This document shows positions 1 to 6,306 of a DNA stretch of 6,933 nucleotides, one piece after another; the stretch's first letter is position 1; every line of letters begins with the position of its first letter. The DNA comes from Accumulibacter sp. Lineage in GTDB: Bacteria > Pseudomonadota > Gammaproteobacteria > Burkholderiales > Rhodocyclaceae. The position numbers were made by a program, and so were the translations under genes. The notes under the pieces are model-generated. The model was not told the origin of the DNA. It worked only from the letters and a program-made list of their open reading frames with translations, and made no database searches. The DNA lies in assembly GCA_031284185.1 (NCBI GenBank), contig JAITAJ010000227.1, positions 1-6,933 on the forward strand. Reading direction: 5' to 3'.

Positions 1-1
1 C

Positions 2-97
2 GCCTGGGGTGAGGCGATTCTTTCGGCGCCGACACTGGCGGCAGTGTTTCAGAGGACCGTTCCAGAGGACAGAAGACAGAGGACAGAAGACAGGTGA
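2..97 (+). CDS. possible 3' end of a convergent gene running into the repeat element (partial, doubtful)
   Basis: A plus-strand frame is open from the window edge and ends at TGA 95-97. The first 15 codons, before the repeat element, read AWGEAILSAPTLAAV, which looks like ordinary protein. The next 16 codons come entirely from repeat DNA and read FQRTVPEDRRQRTEDR. If real, this is the tail of a gene convergent with purA whose C-terminus was replaced or extended by the repeat. I recognise no family. The stretch is short and AGGACAG-type repeats stay open in several frames, so chance is a serious alternative. Confidence 0.2.
   Translation, partial: AWGEAILSAPTLAAVFQRTVPEDRRQRTEDR
66..93. repeat. 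heptanucleotide tandem repeat, AGGACAG/AAGACAG alternating
   Basis: Four consecutive 7-base units read AGGACAG, AAGACAG, AGGACAG, AAGACAG, so the tract is also a perfect duplication of a 14-mer (66-79 and 80-93). On the other strand this is CTGTCTT/CTGTCCT. The same heptamers recur singly or in pairs at 104-110, 205-219, 6817-6830 and 6905-6918, so the heptamer is the building block of the repeat family at both ends of the window. Confidence 0.8.
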
Positions 98-101
98 GGA
101 G

Positions 102-212
102 AGAAGACAGGTGAGTTTGCGGCGCTATCGCGCCGGGTGAGGGAGGAAAAACCGAGCGATGGGTTTTTCCATCTTATCCGGCGCGACAGCGCCGCAAACT
201 CATCTGTCTTCT
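102..212 (-). terminator. large hairpin downstream of purA, possible transcript end
   Basis: A transcript reading out of purA would fold 102-136 against 178-212: 35 positions with one U-G wobble and one C-A mismatch. An inner 9-bp stem (145-153 with 162-170) has loop 154-161 and a five-base U run inside its 3' arm. Each long arm also contains its own 6-bp GC hairpin (120-125 with 130-135, and 179-184 with 189-194). The structure could end or protect the 3' end of the purA message. It lacks the classic GC stem followed by a free U tract, so intrinsic termination is uncertain. Confidence 0.35.
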
Positions 213-226
213 GTCCTCTCAAATAG

Positions 227-266
227 CTGTCCTCTGAAATCTGTCCTCTGAAACTATCCTCTGAAA
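227..266. repeat. three tandem 13-14-mers at the purA end of the element
   Basis: Three head-to-tail units are CTGTCCTCTGAAAT (227-240), CTGTCCTCTGAAA (241-253) and CTATCCTCTGAAA (254-266). The third differs from the second by one base, G to A at position 256. Read on the minus strand, that change turns CAG into the TAG stop of purA. The last four bases of the third unit (TTTC on the minus strand) lie within the purA codons for Pro-Phe. Confidence 0.85.
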
Positions 267-1567
267 GGATGACGCCGCAGGATGGTTTCACGGCGTTCAG
301 GCCCGGTGGAAACGATGTCGATCGGCACGCCACAGAGCGTTTCGATGCGCGCGAGGTAGGCGCGCGCCGCTTCGGGCAAATCTCCGAACGAGGTCAAGCC
401 CTTCGTCGATTCCGCCCAGCCCGGCATGGTTTCAAGGATCGGCTCGCACGCCGCAACGTCGTCCGCGCCCATCGGCAGGAGATCGATGGTCTCACCACGC
501 AGACGATAGCCGACACAGATTTTCAGTTCCGGCAGATCGTCGAGCACGTCCAGCTTGGTGACGCACAGGGCGGTCAACCCGTTGATCCGCGCCGAACGCC
601 TCAGCGCCGGAACGTCGAACCAGCCGCAACGACGCTTGCGGCCCGTCACGACGCCGAATTCCTTGCCCTTGCTGGACATCTGGTGGCCGGGCGTTCCCTT
701 CGTCTCGATGTCCAGTTCGCTCGGAAACGGCCCGCCACCGACGCGCGTGCAGTACGCTTTGGTGATCCCGAGCACGTAGTGCAACATGCCGGCGCCGATG
801 CCCGACCCGGCGGAAGCCTGCCCGGCGACACAGTTCGACGAGGTGACGAACGGGTAGGTTCCGTGATCGATGTCCAGCAGGGTGCCCTGGGCGCCTTCAA
901 AAAGCAGGTTGCCGCCGGCCTCGTTGATCGCGTGGAGCGCCGCCGAAACGTCGGCGACCATCGGCTCGATCCGCTCGGCGTCGGCCATCGCCTGCGCCAG
1001 AACGCTCGCGTAGTCGACGGCTTCGGCGCCGAAGTATCTGGTCAGCACGAAATTGTGATAGTCGAGAGTCTCCCTGAGCTTTTCGGCAAAGCGCTCGGGG
1101 TGGAAGAGATCATGAACCCGCAGGGCGCGACGCGCGACCTTGTCCTCGTAGGCCGGGCCGATTCCCTTGCCGGTCGTCCCGATGCGCGCGCCGGCGCCTT
1201 TCGCCGCTTCCCGGGCGCGGTCGATCGCCCCATGATAGGGGAGGATCAGCACGCATCCCGGACTGATCCTGAGACGCGAACGCACTTCGATACCGCCGGA
1301 TTCGAGCGGCTCGATTTCCTTGAAGAGCAGGTGATGGATGTCCAGCACCACGCCGTTGCCGATGAAACAGTCGACGCCTTCGCGCACGATGCCGGCCGGC
1401 ACCAGGTTCAGCGCATAGACCTTGCCGTCGACGATGATCGTATGCCCGGCATTGTGCCCGCCCTGAAAACGTACCACGCCCCCGGCGTGATCGGTCAGCC
1501 AGTCGACGATCTTGCCTTTCCCTTCGTCGCCCCACTGCGTGCCGACGACGATGACGTTCCTTGCCAT
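254..1567 (-). CDS. purA: adenylosuccinate synthetase
   Basis: The 437-residue cytosolic enzyme joins IMP and aspartate using GTP, the first committed step from IMP to AMP. Diagnostic motifs are all present: QWGDEGKGK at 11-19 with the catalytic Asp14, GGHNAGHT at 36-43 with His42, GIGPAYEDKVAR at 135-146, EGAQGTLLDIDHGTYPFVTSS at about 224-244, the guanine-binding TKLD at 337-340 and STGPERRETI near the end. The ATG at 1567 is chosen because the family begins a few residues before VVVGTQWGDEGKGK and a strong Shine-Dalgarno lies just upstream. It starts 2 bp after hisZ ends and is the last gene of the block. Length is normal for bacteria. Its final codons (Phe, Arg, Gly) and the TAG stop lie in the downstream repeat element; the natural family end is close to HPF, so activity should be unaffected. 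Confidence 0.98.
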   Translation of the reverse strand: MARNVIVVGTQWGDEGKGKIVDWLTDHAGGVVRFQGGHNAGHTIIVDGKVYALNLVPAGIVREGVDCFIGNGVVLDIHHLLFKEIEPLESGGIEVRSRLRISPGCVLILPYHGAIDRAREAAKGAGARIGTTGKGIGPAYEDKVARRALRVHDLFHPERFAEKLRETLDYHNFVLTRYFGAEAVDYASVLAQAMADAERIEPMVADVSAALHAINEAGGNLLFEGAQGTLLDIDHGTYPFVTSSNCVAGQASAGSGIGAGMLHYVLGITKAYCTRVGGGPFPSELDIETKGTPGHQMSSKGKEFGVVTGRKRRCGWFDVPALRRSARINGLTALCVTKLDVLDDLPELKICVGYRLRGETIDLLPMGADDVAACEPILETMPGWAESTKGLTSFGDLPEAARAYLARIETLCGVPIDIVSTGPERRETILRRHPFRG

Positions 1568-1569
1568 TT

Positions 1570-2751
1570 TCAACCCTCCCCCTCGATGACCCGAATGATC
1601 CATTCTCCGTTTTCCCGCGTCAGACGCCGGTCGCACGGCGGCCCTTCACCCGCGCGGGCGTCCCGCGTTTCGCCCGGCAGCAATTCGATCACGATCGTGC
1701 CCGCGGCCCGCAACGCGGCGACGCGCGACGCCAGCGCTTCGTCGCCCGCCACGCGCGGCGACGCGACGGCGCCCGCCGGTTTTTCGCCGGGACTCACGCG
1801 GGCGAGCGCGCGCAGGTCCATCGAGAAGCCGGTCGCCGGTCGGGCGCGGCCAAAGGCCCGGCCCACGCCGTCATAGCGGCCACCCTGCGCGATCGCGCCC
1901 GGAAGCCCCTGGCAATAGACGGAAAAGACGACGCCGTTGTGGTAGTCGTAGCCGCGCAGATCGGCCAGATCGAAAGAGAGCGGAAGTTCCGGCAGCGCCT
2001 GCCGCAGCGCGCGCAGACCGTCCAGCGCCGCGAGGATTTCCGGCAGCGCCGGCAGCCTGGAACAGGCGGTATCCAGCGATTCGATGCCGCCGTACAACTC
2101 CGGCAGGCTCAAGAGCGCGGCGCGATAGGGCGATTCGATGCCGGCGCAGCAATCGCGCAAGCCGGGAATGTCCTTGAGCAGCAGGAGCCGCTGGATTTCA
2201 TGTTCGGCGTCGCCATCCAGTTTCGCGGCGCCGGCCAGCGCCCGGAAGACGCCGGCATGGCTGACGTCGATCCTCGACGCCGGCGCGCCGGCCACCCCGA
2301 CCGCCTTGTCCATCAGGCGGATCACTTCGATGTCGGCCTCGATTCCCGCGTGGCCGTAAAGCTCGGCGCCAAGCTGGATCGGCTCGCGGTTCGCGGCGAG
2401 CGAGGCCGGCAGGGTGTGCAGCACGCTGTCGCAATAGCACAGGCGGGTCACGCCCTGACGGTTGAGCAGATGGGCATCGATCCGCGCGACCTGCGGCGTC
2501 ATGTCCGCGCGCAGGCCGAGCGTCCGGCCGGACAGCTGGTCGACCAGCTTGAAGGTTCTCAGCTTGAGATCGCTGCCGGTGCCGGTCAGCAGCGAATCGA
2601 GATATTCCAGCATCGGCGGCATGACCAGCTCGTAGCCATGCACGCGGAACATGTCGAGGATCGTTCTTCGCAGACGCTCGATCCGCGCCGCCTCGCGGGG
2701 CAGCGCGTCGGCGATGTGCTCGGGCAGTAGCCAGTTCATCGGCCGGTTCAT
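1570..2751 (-). CDS. hisZ: ATP phosphoribosyltransferase regulatory subunit HisZ
   Basis: HisZ is a catalytically inactive paralogue of histidyl-tRNA synthetase that assembles with the short form of HisG and carries the histidine feedback response in the first step of histidine synthesis. The 393-residue product shows the class II synthetase-like core: NWLLPE at 6-11, RADMTPQVARI at 81-91 followed by CYCDSVLHT, LGAELYGHAG near 128-136, GYDYHNGVVF at 267-275, GGRYDG at 290-295 and GFSMDL at 308-313. It lacks the C-terminal anticodon-binding domain of true HisS, as expected. The ATG at 2751 is chosen because it overlaps the previous stop as ATGA. The next ATG, at 2739, would start right at MNWLLPE and fits homologues as I remember them equally well. 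Neither has a clear Shine-Dalgarno, so translation probably depends on coupling. E. coli has long HisG and no HisZ, so this gene marks a difference from the E. coli block. Confidence 0.95.
   Translation of the reverse strand: MNRPMNWLLPEHIADALPREAARIERLRRTILDMFRVHGYELVMPPMLEYLDSLLTGTGSDLKLRTFKLVDQLSGRTLGLRADMTPQVARIDAHLLNRQGVTRLCYCDSVLHTLPASLAANREPIQLGAELYGHAGIEADIEVIRLMDKAVGVAGAPASRIDVSHAGVFRALAGAAKLDGDAEHEIQRLLLLKDIPGLRDCCAGIESPYRAALLSLPELYGGIESLDTACSRLPALPEILAALDGLRALRQALPELPLSFDLADLRGYDYHNGVVFSVYCQGLPGAIAQGGRYDGVGRAFGRARPATGFSMDLRALARVSPGEKPAGAVASPRVAGDEALASRVAALRAAGTIVIELLPGETRDARAGEGPPCDRRLTRENGEWIIRVIEGEG
1574..1581 (-). promoter_or_regulatory. strong purA Shine-Dalgarno inside the end of hisZ
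   Basis: On the minus strand GGGGAGGG lies six bases before the purA ATG and overlaps the last codons of hisZ (Glu-Gly-Glu-Gly). It is the strongest ribosome site I see in the window and suggests purA can be initiated independently as well as by coupling to hisZ. Confidence 0.7.
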
Positions 2752-2933
2752 CGAAGGATCATCAGGAAAATCACGCCGCTTGCCATCGACACGAGACCGA
2801 CGAAACGAATCTGTCCATCGGTGAATCGGATCAGGCGGCAAAACACCTCGCGCCATGCCGCCGGCGCGATGAGCGGGAGCACGCCCTCGAAGATGAGCAT
2901 CAGCGCGAAAGCGGCGGACAGTGTGTCGCTCAT
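2748..2933 (-). CDS. yjeT: DUF2065 family small inner-membrane protein, YjeT-like
   Basis: This 61-residue protein has two predicted membrane helices, about residues 4-23 and 43-60. Between them is a short basic, polar loop containing WREVFCRLIRFTDGQIR. The pattern LMLIFEGVLPLIAP...WRE...IRFVGLVSM is typical of DUF2065, represented by yjeT between hflC and purA in E. coli. No biochemical role is established to my knowledge. Its ATG overlaps the hflC stop and its stop overlaps the hisZ ATG (four bases each), and no Shine-Dalgarno is visible, so it should be made only when hflC is translated. The position suggests a link to the HflKC-FtsH complex, but that is inference. Confidence 0.9.
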   Translation of the reverse strand: MSDTLSAAFALMLIFEGVLPLIAPAAWREVFCRLIRFTDGQIRFVGLVSMASGVIFLMILR

Positions 2934-3805
2934 TTGCCGGCGGCGCCCATGCTCCTCATGTATTTGAAGAAGTCCGAGCCGGGTTCGAGCACCAGCACGT
3001 CGGACTTGTTCCTGAAGCTGCTGCGATAGGCTTCCAGGCTGCGGTAAAAGGCGTAGAACTCGGAATCCTGGTTGAACGCCCGAGCATAGGTCGCCGCCGC
3101 CGCGGCGTCGCCTTCGCCCTTGATTTTCTCGGCGTCGCGGTAGGCTTCGGCGACGACCACTTCGCGCTGCCGGTCGGCGTCCGCGCGAATCTTTTCCGCT
3201 TCCGCCGCGCCTTCGGAACGCAATTCGTTGGCTACCCGCTTGCGTTCGGCCTCCATCCGCCGGTAAACCGAATCGCTCACCTCCGAGGGCAGGTCGACGC
3301 GCTTCACCCGCACGTCGACGATCTGCACGCCGATCTTGCGCGCGTCCAGGTCGGCTTTTTCGCGCATCTGTTCCATGATCTTGTCGCGCTCGCCCGAAAC
3401 GACGTCATGCACCGTGCGCTTGCCGAACTCTTCGCGCAATCCGGCATTGACCGTCTGCGACAGGCGCGTCTTGGCGCGCGCCTCGTCGCCTTCGACGGAG
3501 ACGTAGTACAGCCGGGGATCGACGATCCGCCACTTGACGAAGGAATCGACCAGCACGTTCTTCTTCTCCGAGGTGATGAAACGCTCCGGCTCGGCGCTGT
3601 CGAGCGTGAGGATGCGCTTGTCGAAGTAGCGCACGTTCTGGATCAGCGGCCATTTGAAATAGAGACCGGGGGTGGCGATGACCTCGCGTACCTCGCCCAA
3701 CTGGAAGACGATCGCGTACTGGCGCTGATCGACCGTGAAGATCGAGGTCGCCAGCGCGGCGATGGCGGCCGCCGCGATCGCCGCCAAAACATTCAGAGTT
3801 TTCAT
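2930..3805 (-). CDS. hflC: HflC, SPFH/band-7 subunit of the HflKC membrane complex
   Basis: HflC pairs with HflK in a large cage-like assembly on the periplasmic side of the inner membrane that surrounds and modulates the FtsH protease. The 291-residue protein has a very short N-terminus, one alanine-rich membrane helix (about 4-23), an SPFH domain (about 24-190) beginning VDQRQYAIVFQLGEV, and an alanine/glutamate-rich coiled-coil stretch (about 184-236). It ends with a helical region containing FYAFYRSLEAYR and VLEPGSDFFKYM, both characteristic of HflC. GGGAGG at 3810-3815, inside the end of hflK, serves the ATG. The start overlaps the hflK TGA as ATGA, giving matched synthesis of two partners that act together. 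Length is slightly below the roughly 330 residues of E. coli HflC, as is common in betaproteobacteria. Confidence 0.97.
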   Translation of the reverse strand: MKTLNVLAAIAAAAIAALATSIFTVDQRQYAIVFQLGEVREVIATPGLYFKWPLIQNVRYFDKRILTLDSAEPERFITSEKKNVLVDSFVKWRIVDPRLYYVSVEGDEARAKTRLSQTVNAGLREEFGKRTVHDVVSGERDKIMEQMREKADLDARKIGVQIVDVRVKRVDLPSEVSDSVYRRMEAERKRVANELRSEGAAEAEKIRADADRQREVVVAEAYRDAEKIKGEGDAAAAATYARAFNQDSEFYAFYRSLEAYRSSFRNKSDVLVLEPGSDFFKYMRSMGAAGK

Positions 3806-5055
3806 CGCGCCTCCCGGTCACGTGAGCGCAAGGCATCGCGCGAGCGCGTGTCGCCCCGGTCCATGGTCTGCGGCAGTTCGCCCGCGGCGCCGCCCGGCCT
3901 TCCCGACGGATCGGTTCCGGCGTAGGGCAGGGCCGCGCCCGCCGCCCGCGTCAGTTTGTCGAGCGGCAGATAGAGGAGATTTCCCTGCCCCTTGGCATCG
4001 ATCATGATCTTGGTGGTCTGGGTGTAAACCTGCTGCATCGTTTCCAGATACAGGCGGTTGCGCGTCACCTCGGGCGCTTTCGCGTACTCCACGTAGAGTT
4101 GCCGGAAGCGGTTGGCGTCACCCTCGGCGGTGGCGATCAGCCGCTGCCGGTAGCCGTCGGCTTCCTGCAACAGACGCGCCGCCGTGCCGCGCGCCCTGGG
4201 GATGACGTCGTTGGCATACGCCTGGCCTTCGTTTTTCTGCCGCTCGCGGTCCTGTCCCGCCTTCACCGCGTCGTCGAAGGCCGCCTGCACCTGTTCCGGC
4301 GGCTGCGCGTTCTGCATCGTCACCTTGGAAATCAGGATGCCCGTCCTGTAACGGTCGAGAATCTCCTGCATCAGTTCGGCCGCCTTGACGGCGATCTGTT
4401 CGCGCCCTTCATAGAGCACGAAGTCCATCCGGCTCTTGCCGACGATCTCGCGGATCGCCGTCTCGGCCACCTGCATCACCGACTCGTCCGGCGCCCGGTT
4501 GTTGAAGACGTAATCGACGGGATCCTTGAGGATGTACTGCACCGCGAACTGGATGTTGATGATGTTCTCGTCGTCGGTCAGCATCAGCGCTTCCTTGAGC
4601 ACCTTGTTCCGCTCGCTGCCCCGGTATCCGACCTCAACCGTGCGCACCCCGGAGATGTTGACCAGCTCGTGCGCCTGGATCGGATAGGGCAGACGCCAGC
4701 GCAGACCGGATTCGGTGCTTTCCTTGTAGCGGCCGAACTGGAGCACGAGACCGCGCTGCGAGGCGTCGACGATGTAAAAGCCGCTGGCCAACCACACCAG
4801 AATGGCGGCGGCGACCAGGAGGCCGATGCCGCCCCCCAGGGACTTCGAGTTGAACTCGATGGGCGGCTGGCCGCCGCCATCACCGTCGCCCCCATTGACG
4901 CGCCGGCGTCGGCGCTTCTCCTTGCCGAACATTTCGCCGAGCCTCTCGTTCAGGTCGCGCCACAACTCTTCGAGGTCGGGCGGGCCTTGGTTCGGCCGCT
5001 TCCCGCCTCCGTCATCACTGCCGCGATTCCCCCACTGAGGATCATTTAGCGACAT
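3802..5055 (-). CDS. hflK: HflK, SPFH/band-7 subunit of the HflKC membrane complex
   Basis: This is the larger partner of HflC in the FtsH-modulating complex. The 417-residue protein starts with a cytoplasmic tail rich in Gly, Asp and Asn (MSLNDPQWGNRG, typical of HflK), with a basic patch RRRRR at 48-52. One membrane helix follows at about 76-94, then the SPFH domain from FYIVDASQRGLVLQFGRYKE (93-112) to about 265. After that come an alanine/glutamine-rich helical stretch (about 265-345), the conserved NLLYLPLDKL (359-368), and a disordered Gly/Pro then Arg/Asp-rich tail. The ATG at 5055 is chosen over an upstream ATG at 5169 because it has a ribosome site, matches the family N-terminus and avoids overlapping hflX. 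It lies 28 bp after hflX and overlaps hflC by four bases. Confidence 0.97.
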   Translation of the reverse strand: MSLNDPQWGNRGSDDGGGKRPNQGPPDLEELWRDLNERLGEMFGKEKRRRRRVNGGDGDGGGQPPIEFNSKSLGGGIGLLVAAAILVWLASGFYIVDASQRGLVLQFGRYKESTESGLRWRLPYPIQAHELVNISGVRTVEVGYRGSERNKVLKEALMLTDDENIINIQFAVQYILKDPVDYVFNNRAPDESVMQVAETAIREIVGKSRMDFVLYEGREQIAVKAAELMQEILDRYRTGILISKVTMQNAQPPEQVQAAFDDAVKAGQDRERQKNEGQAYANDVIPRARGTAARLLQEADGYRQRLIATAEGDANRFRQLYVEYAKAPEVTRNRLYLETMQQVYTQTTKIMIDAKGQGNLLYLPLDKLTRAAGAALPYAGTDPSGRPGGAAGELPQTMDRGDTRSRDALRSRDREAR

Positions 5056-5060
5056 AAGCA

Positions 5061-5072
5061 CTCCGGCACTCC
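5061..5072 (-). promoter_or_regulatory. doubled Shine-Dalgarno of hflK
   Basis: Two GGAG cores lie eight bases apart (5061-5064 and 5069-5072) within a short tandem duplication of CGGAGTGC on the minus strand. The nearer core is five bases from the hflK ATG and fixes this start. The farther one, at 13 bases, is too distant to act normally. Confidence 0.6.
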
Positions 5073-5083
5073 GATAGTCGAAA

Positions 5084-6244
5084 TCATGGCGGCGATCCCG
5101 TGCCCGTCGGGACGGATGGAACATCCTCCGTCCCCGGCCGATCGCCGCAACCCCGTTTTTCCAGCGCAAGCTCGGCCAGCGCCCCGCGCAGCAGGTCCAG
5201 ACCGTCGCCGCGTCTGGCGCTCAACCGAATCCGCGTGATTTTACCATACTCGTCCCGCTCGACCGCCGGCGGCAGTTCCGTCAGATCGAGTTTGTTGTAC
5301 ACCACGATCCGGGGCGCGTCGCGCGCGCCGATTTCGGCGAGAACCTTTTCGACCTCCGCCATCTGTTCTTCATGCGTCGGGCTGGCCGAGTCCACGACGT
5401 GCAACAGAAGGTCGGCCCGCGAAGTCGCCTCCAGCGTGGCGCGGAAAGCCGCCACCAGTTCGTGCGGCAGGTCGCGGATGAAGCCCACCGTGTCGGAAAT
5501 CACGACGTGCCCCGCCTCGCCCAGCCAGAGCCGGCGGGAGGTGGTGTCGAGCGTGGCGAACAACTGATCCGCGGCATAGCTGTCAGCGTGGGTCAGCGCG
5601 TTGAACAGGGTCGATTTTCCGGCATTGGTGTAGCCGACCAGCGAAACCGCCGGCACATCGCCGCGCAGACGCGAACGGCTCTGCACGCCGCGTTGACGTT
5701 CGAGCTGGCGCAAACGCTCGCGCAGGCGCTTGACGCGCTTTCCAAGCAAGCGGCGGTCGGTTTCCAGTTGGGTTTCCCCCGGGCCTCGCAGGCCGATTCC
5801 GCCCTTTTGCCGCTCCAGGTGCGTCCAGCCCCGTACCAGCCGTGTCGCCAGATGATCCAGTTGCGCAAGCTCGACCTGCAATTTCCCATCCGAGCTTTGC
5901 GCGCGCTGCGCGAAAATATCCAGAATCAGGCTCGTCCGGTCGATCACCCGGCAATGGACTTCCCGTTCGAGGTTTCTTTCCTGGGCGGGACTCAGGGCGT
6001 GGTTGAAGATGACCACGTCGGCCTGATGTGCCGTGACCGCGTCGGCGATCTCCAGCACCTTGCCCTTGCCCGCGTAAGTCGCGCTGTCCGGGAATTTTCG
6101 TCTGCCCTCGATCGTGGCGCAAACCGACGCGCCCGCCGAATCGGCCAGCAGGCGCACCTCTTCCAGCCGCTCGGCCAGGGCGCCTTCGCCAAGATCGAGC
6201 TGAACGATCAGGGCACGTTCACCGCCTGGATGACGCTCAAACAT
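5084..6244 (-). CDS. hflX: ribosome-associated GTPase HflX
   Basis: HflX is a GTPase that binds the large ribosomal subunit and splits stalled or stress-inactivated ribosomes. The 386-residue protein has the HflX N-terminal domain with YAGKGKVLEI at 57-66 and NHALSPAQERNLE near 81-93, and the linker motif GLRGPGETQLETDRR at 151-165 followed by a charged coiled coil (about 165-195). The GTPase domain has G1 GYTNAGKST (204-212), G2 near TLDTT (231-235), G3 DTVG (251-254), G4 NKLD (317-320) and G5 SAR (342-344), all intact. The ATG at 6244 is fixed from above by an in-frame TGA at 6254-6256. Only a weak GAAG precedes it. The last 25 or so residues form a Gly/Pro/Ser/Thr-rich tail beyond the G domain. 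It sits 99 bp after hfq, behind a terminator-like hairpin, and 28 bp before hflK. Confidence 0.97.
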   Translation of the reverse strand: MFERHPGGERALIVQLDLGEGALAERLEEVRLLADSAGASVCATIEGRRKFPDSATYAGKGKVLEIADAVTAHQADVVIFNHALSPAQERNLEREVHCRVIDRTSLILDIFAQRAQSSDGKLQVELAQLDHLATRLVRGWTHLERQKGGIGLRGPGETQLETDRRLLGKRVKRLRERLRQLERQRGVQSRSRLRGDVPAVSLVGYTNAGKSTLFNALTHADSYAADQLFATLDTTSRRLWLGEAGHVVISDTVGFIRDLPHELVAAFRATLEATSRADLLLHVVDSASPTHEEQMAEVEKVLAEIGARDAPRIVVYNKLDLTELPPAVERDEYGKITRIRLSARRGDGLDLLRGALAELALEKRGCGDRPGTEDVPSVPTGTGSPP

Positions 6245-6306
6245 CAGCGCGCTTCAATCGAGAAATGGACATGCCGCGAACTCACGCGCCCGACGTCCGG
6301 CATCCG

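Larger units (their letters stand above)
47..266. repeat. 220-bp palindromic repeat element with 10-bp inverted ends
   Basis: The element begins with TTTCAGAGGA (47-56) and ends with its exact reverse complement TCCTCTGAAA (257-266). Inside, arms 102-136 and 178-212 are inverted copies matching at 33 of 35 positions. The centre has a further 9-bp perfect stem, 145-153 with 162-170. Outside the main arms, both sides consist of degenerate CTGTCYT/AGRACAG units. In effect it is two copies of one module placed head to head and sharing the GGTTTTTC core; the same module occurs in direct orientation at 6747-6922. There is no transposase gene and no obvious target-site duplication (flanks GCAGTG and GGATGA). 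It resembles a non-autonomous, REP/MITE-like intergenic repeat. That classification is inference. Confidence 0.75.

Noticed and set aside
47..266. CRISPR array
   Set aside because: Repeats are nested, inverted and directly adjacent, with no regular unique spacers and no cas genes.
49..333. 94-codon minus-strand open frame at the purA end
   Set aside because: It starts inside purA in another frame and then translates the palindromic repeat (SEDS.RGQ-type residues). Its openness follows from the repeat composition.
269..1876. 535-codon open frame on the plus strand opposite purA and hisZ
   Set aside because: It lies antisense to two genes with intact family motifs, has an Arg/Asp/Val-rich composition typical of a reverse-complement shadow in GC-rich DNA, and contains no recognisable domain.
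4099..5049. 316-codon plus-strand open frame opposite hflK
   Set aside because: It is an antisense shadow of hflK, His/Leu/Val-rich and without motifs. Other long plus-strand frames (1561-2730, 2921-3925, 5372-6388) are rejected for the same reason.
5056..5169. upstream ATG giving a 455-residue HflK
   Set aside because: The added 38 residues overlap the end of hflX, look like shadow translation, and the internal ATG at 5055 has a Shine-Dalgarno and the typical HflK N-terminus.
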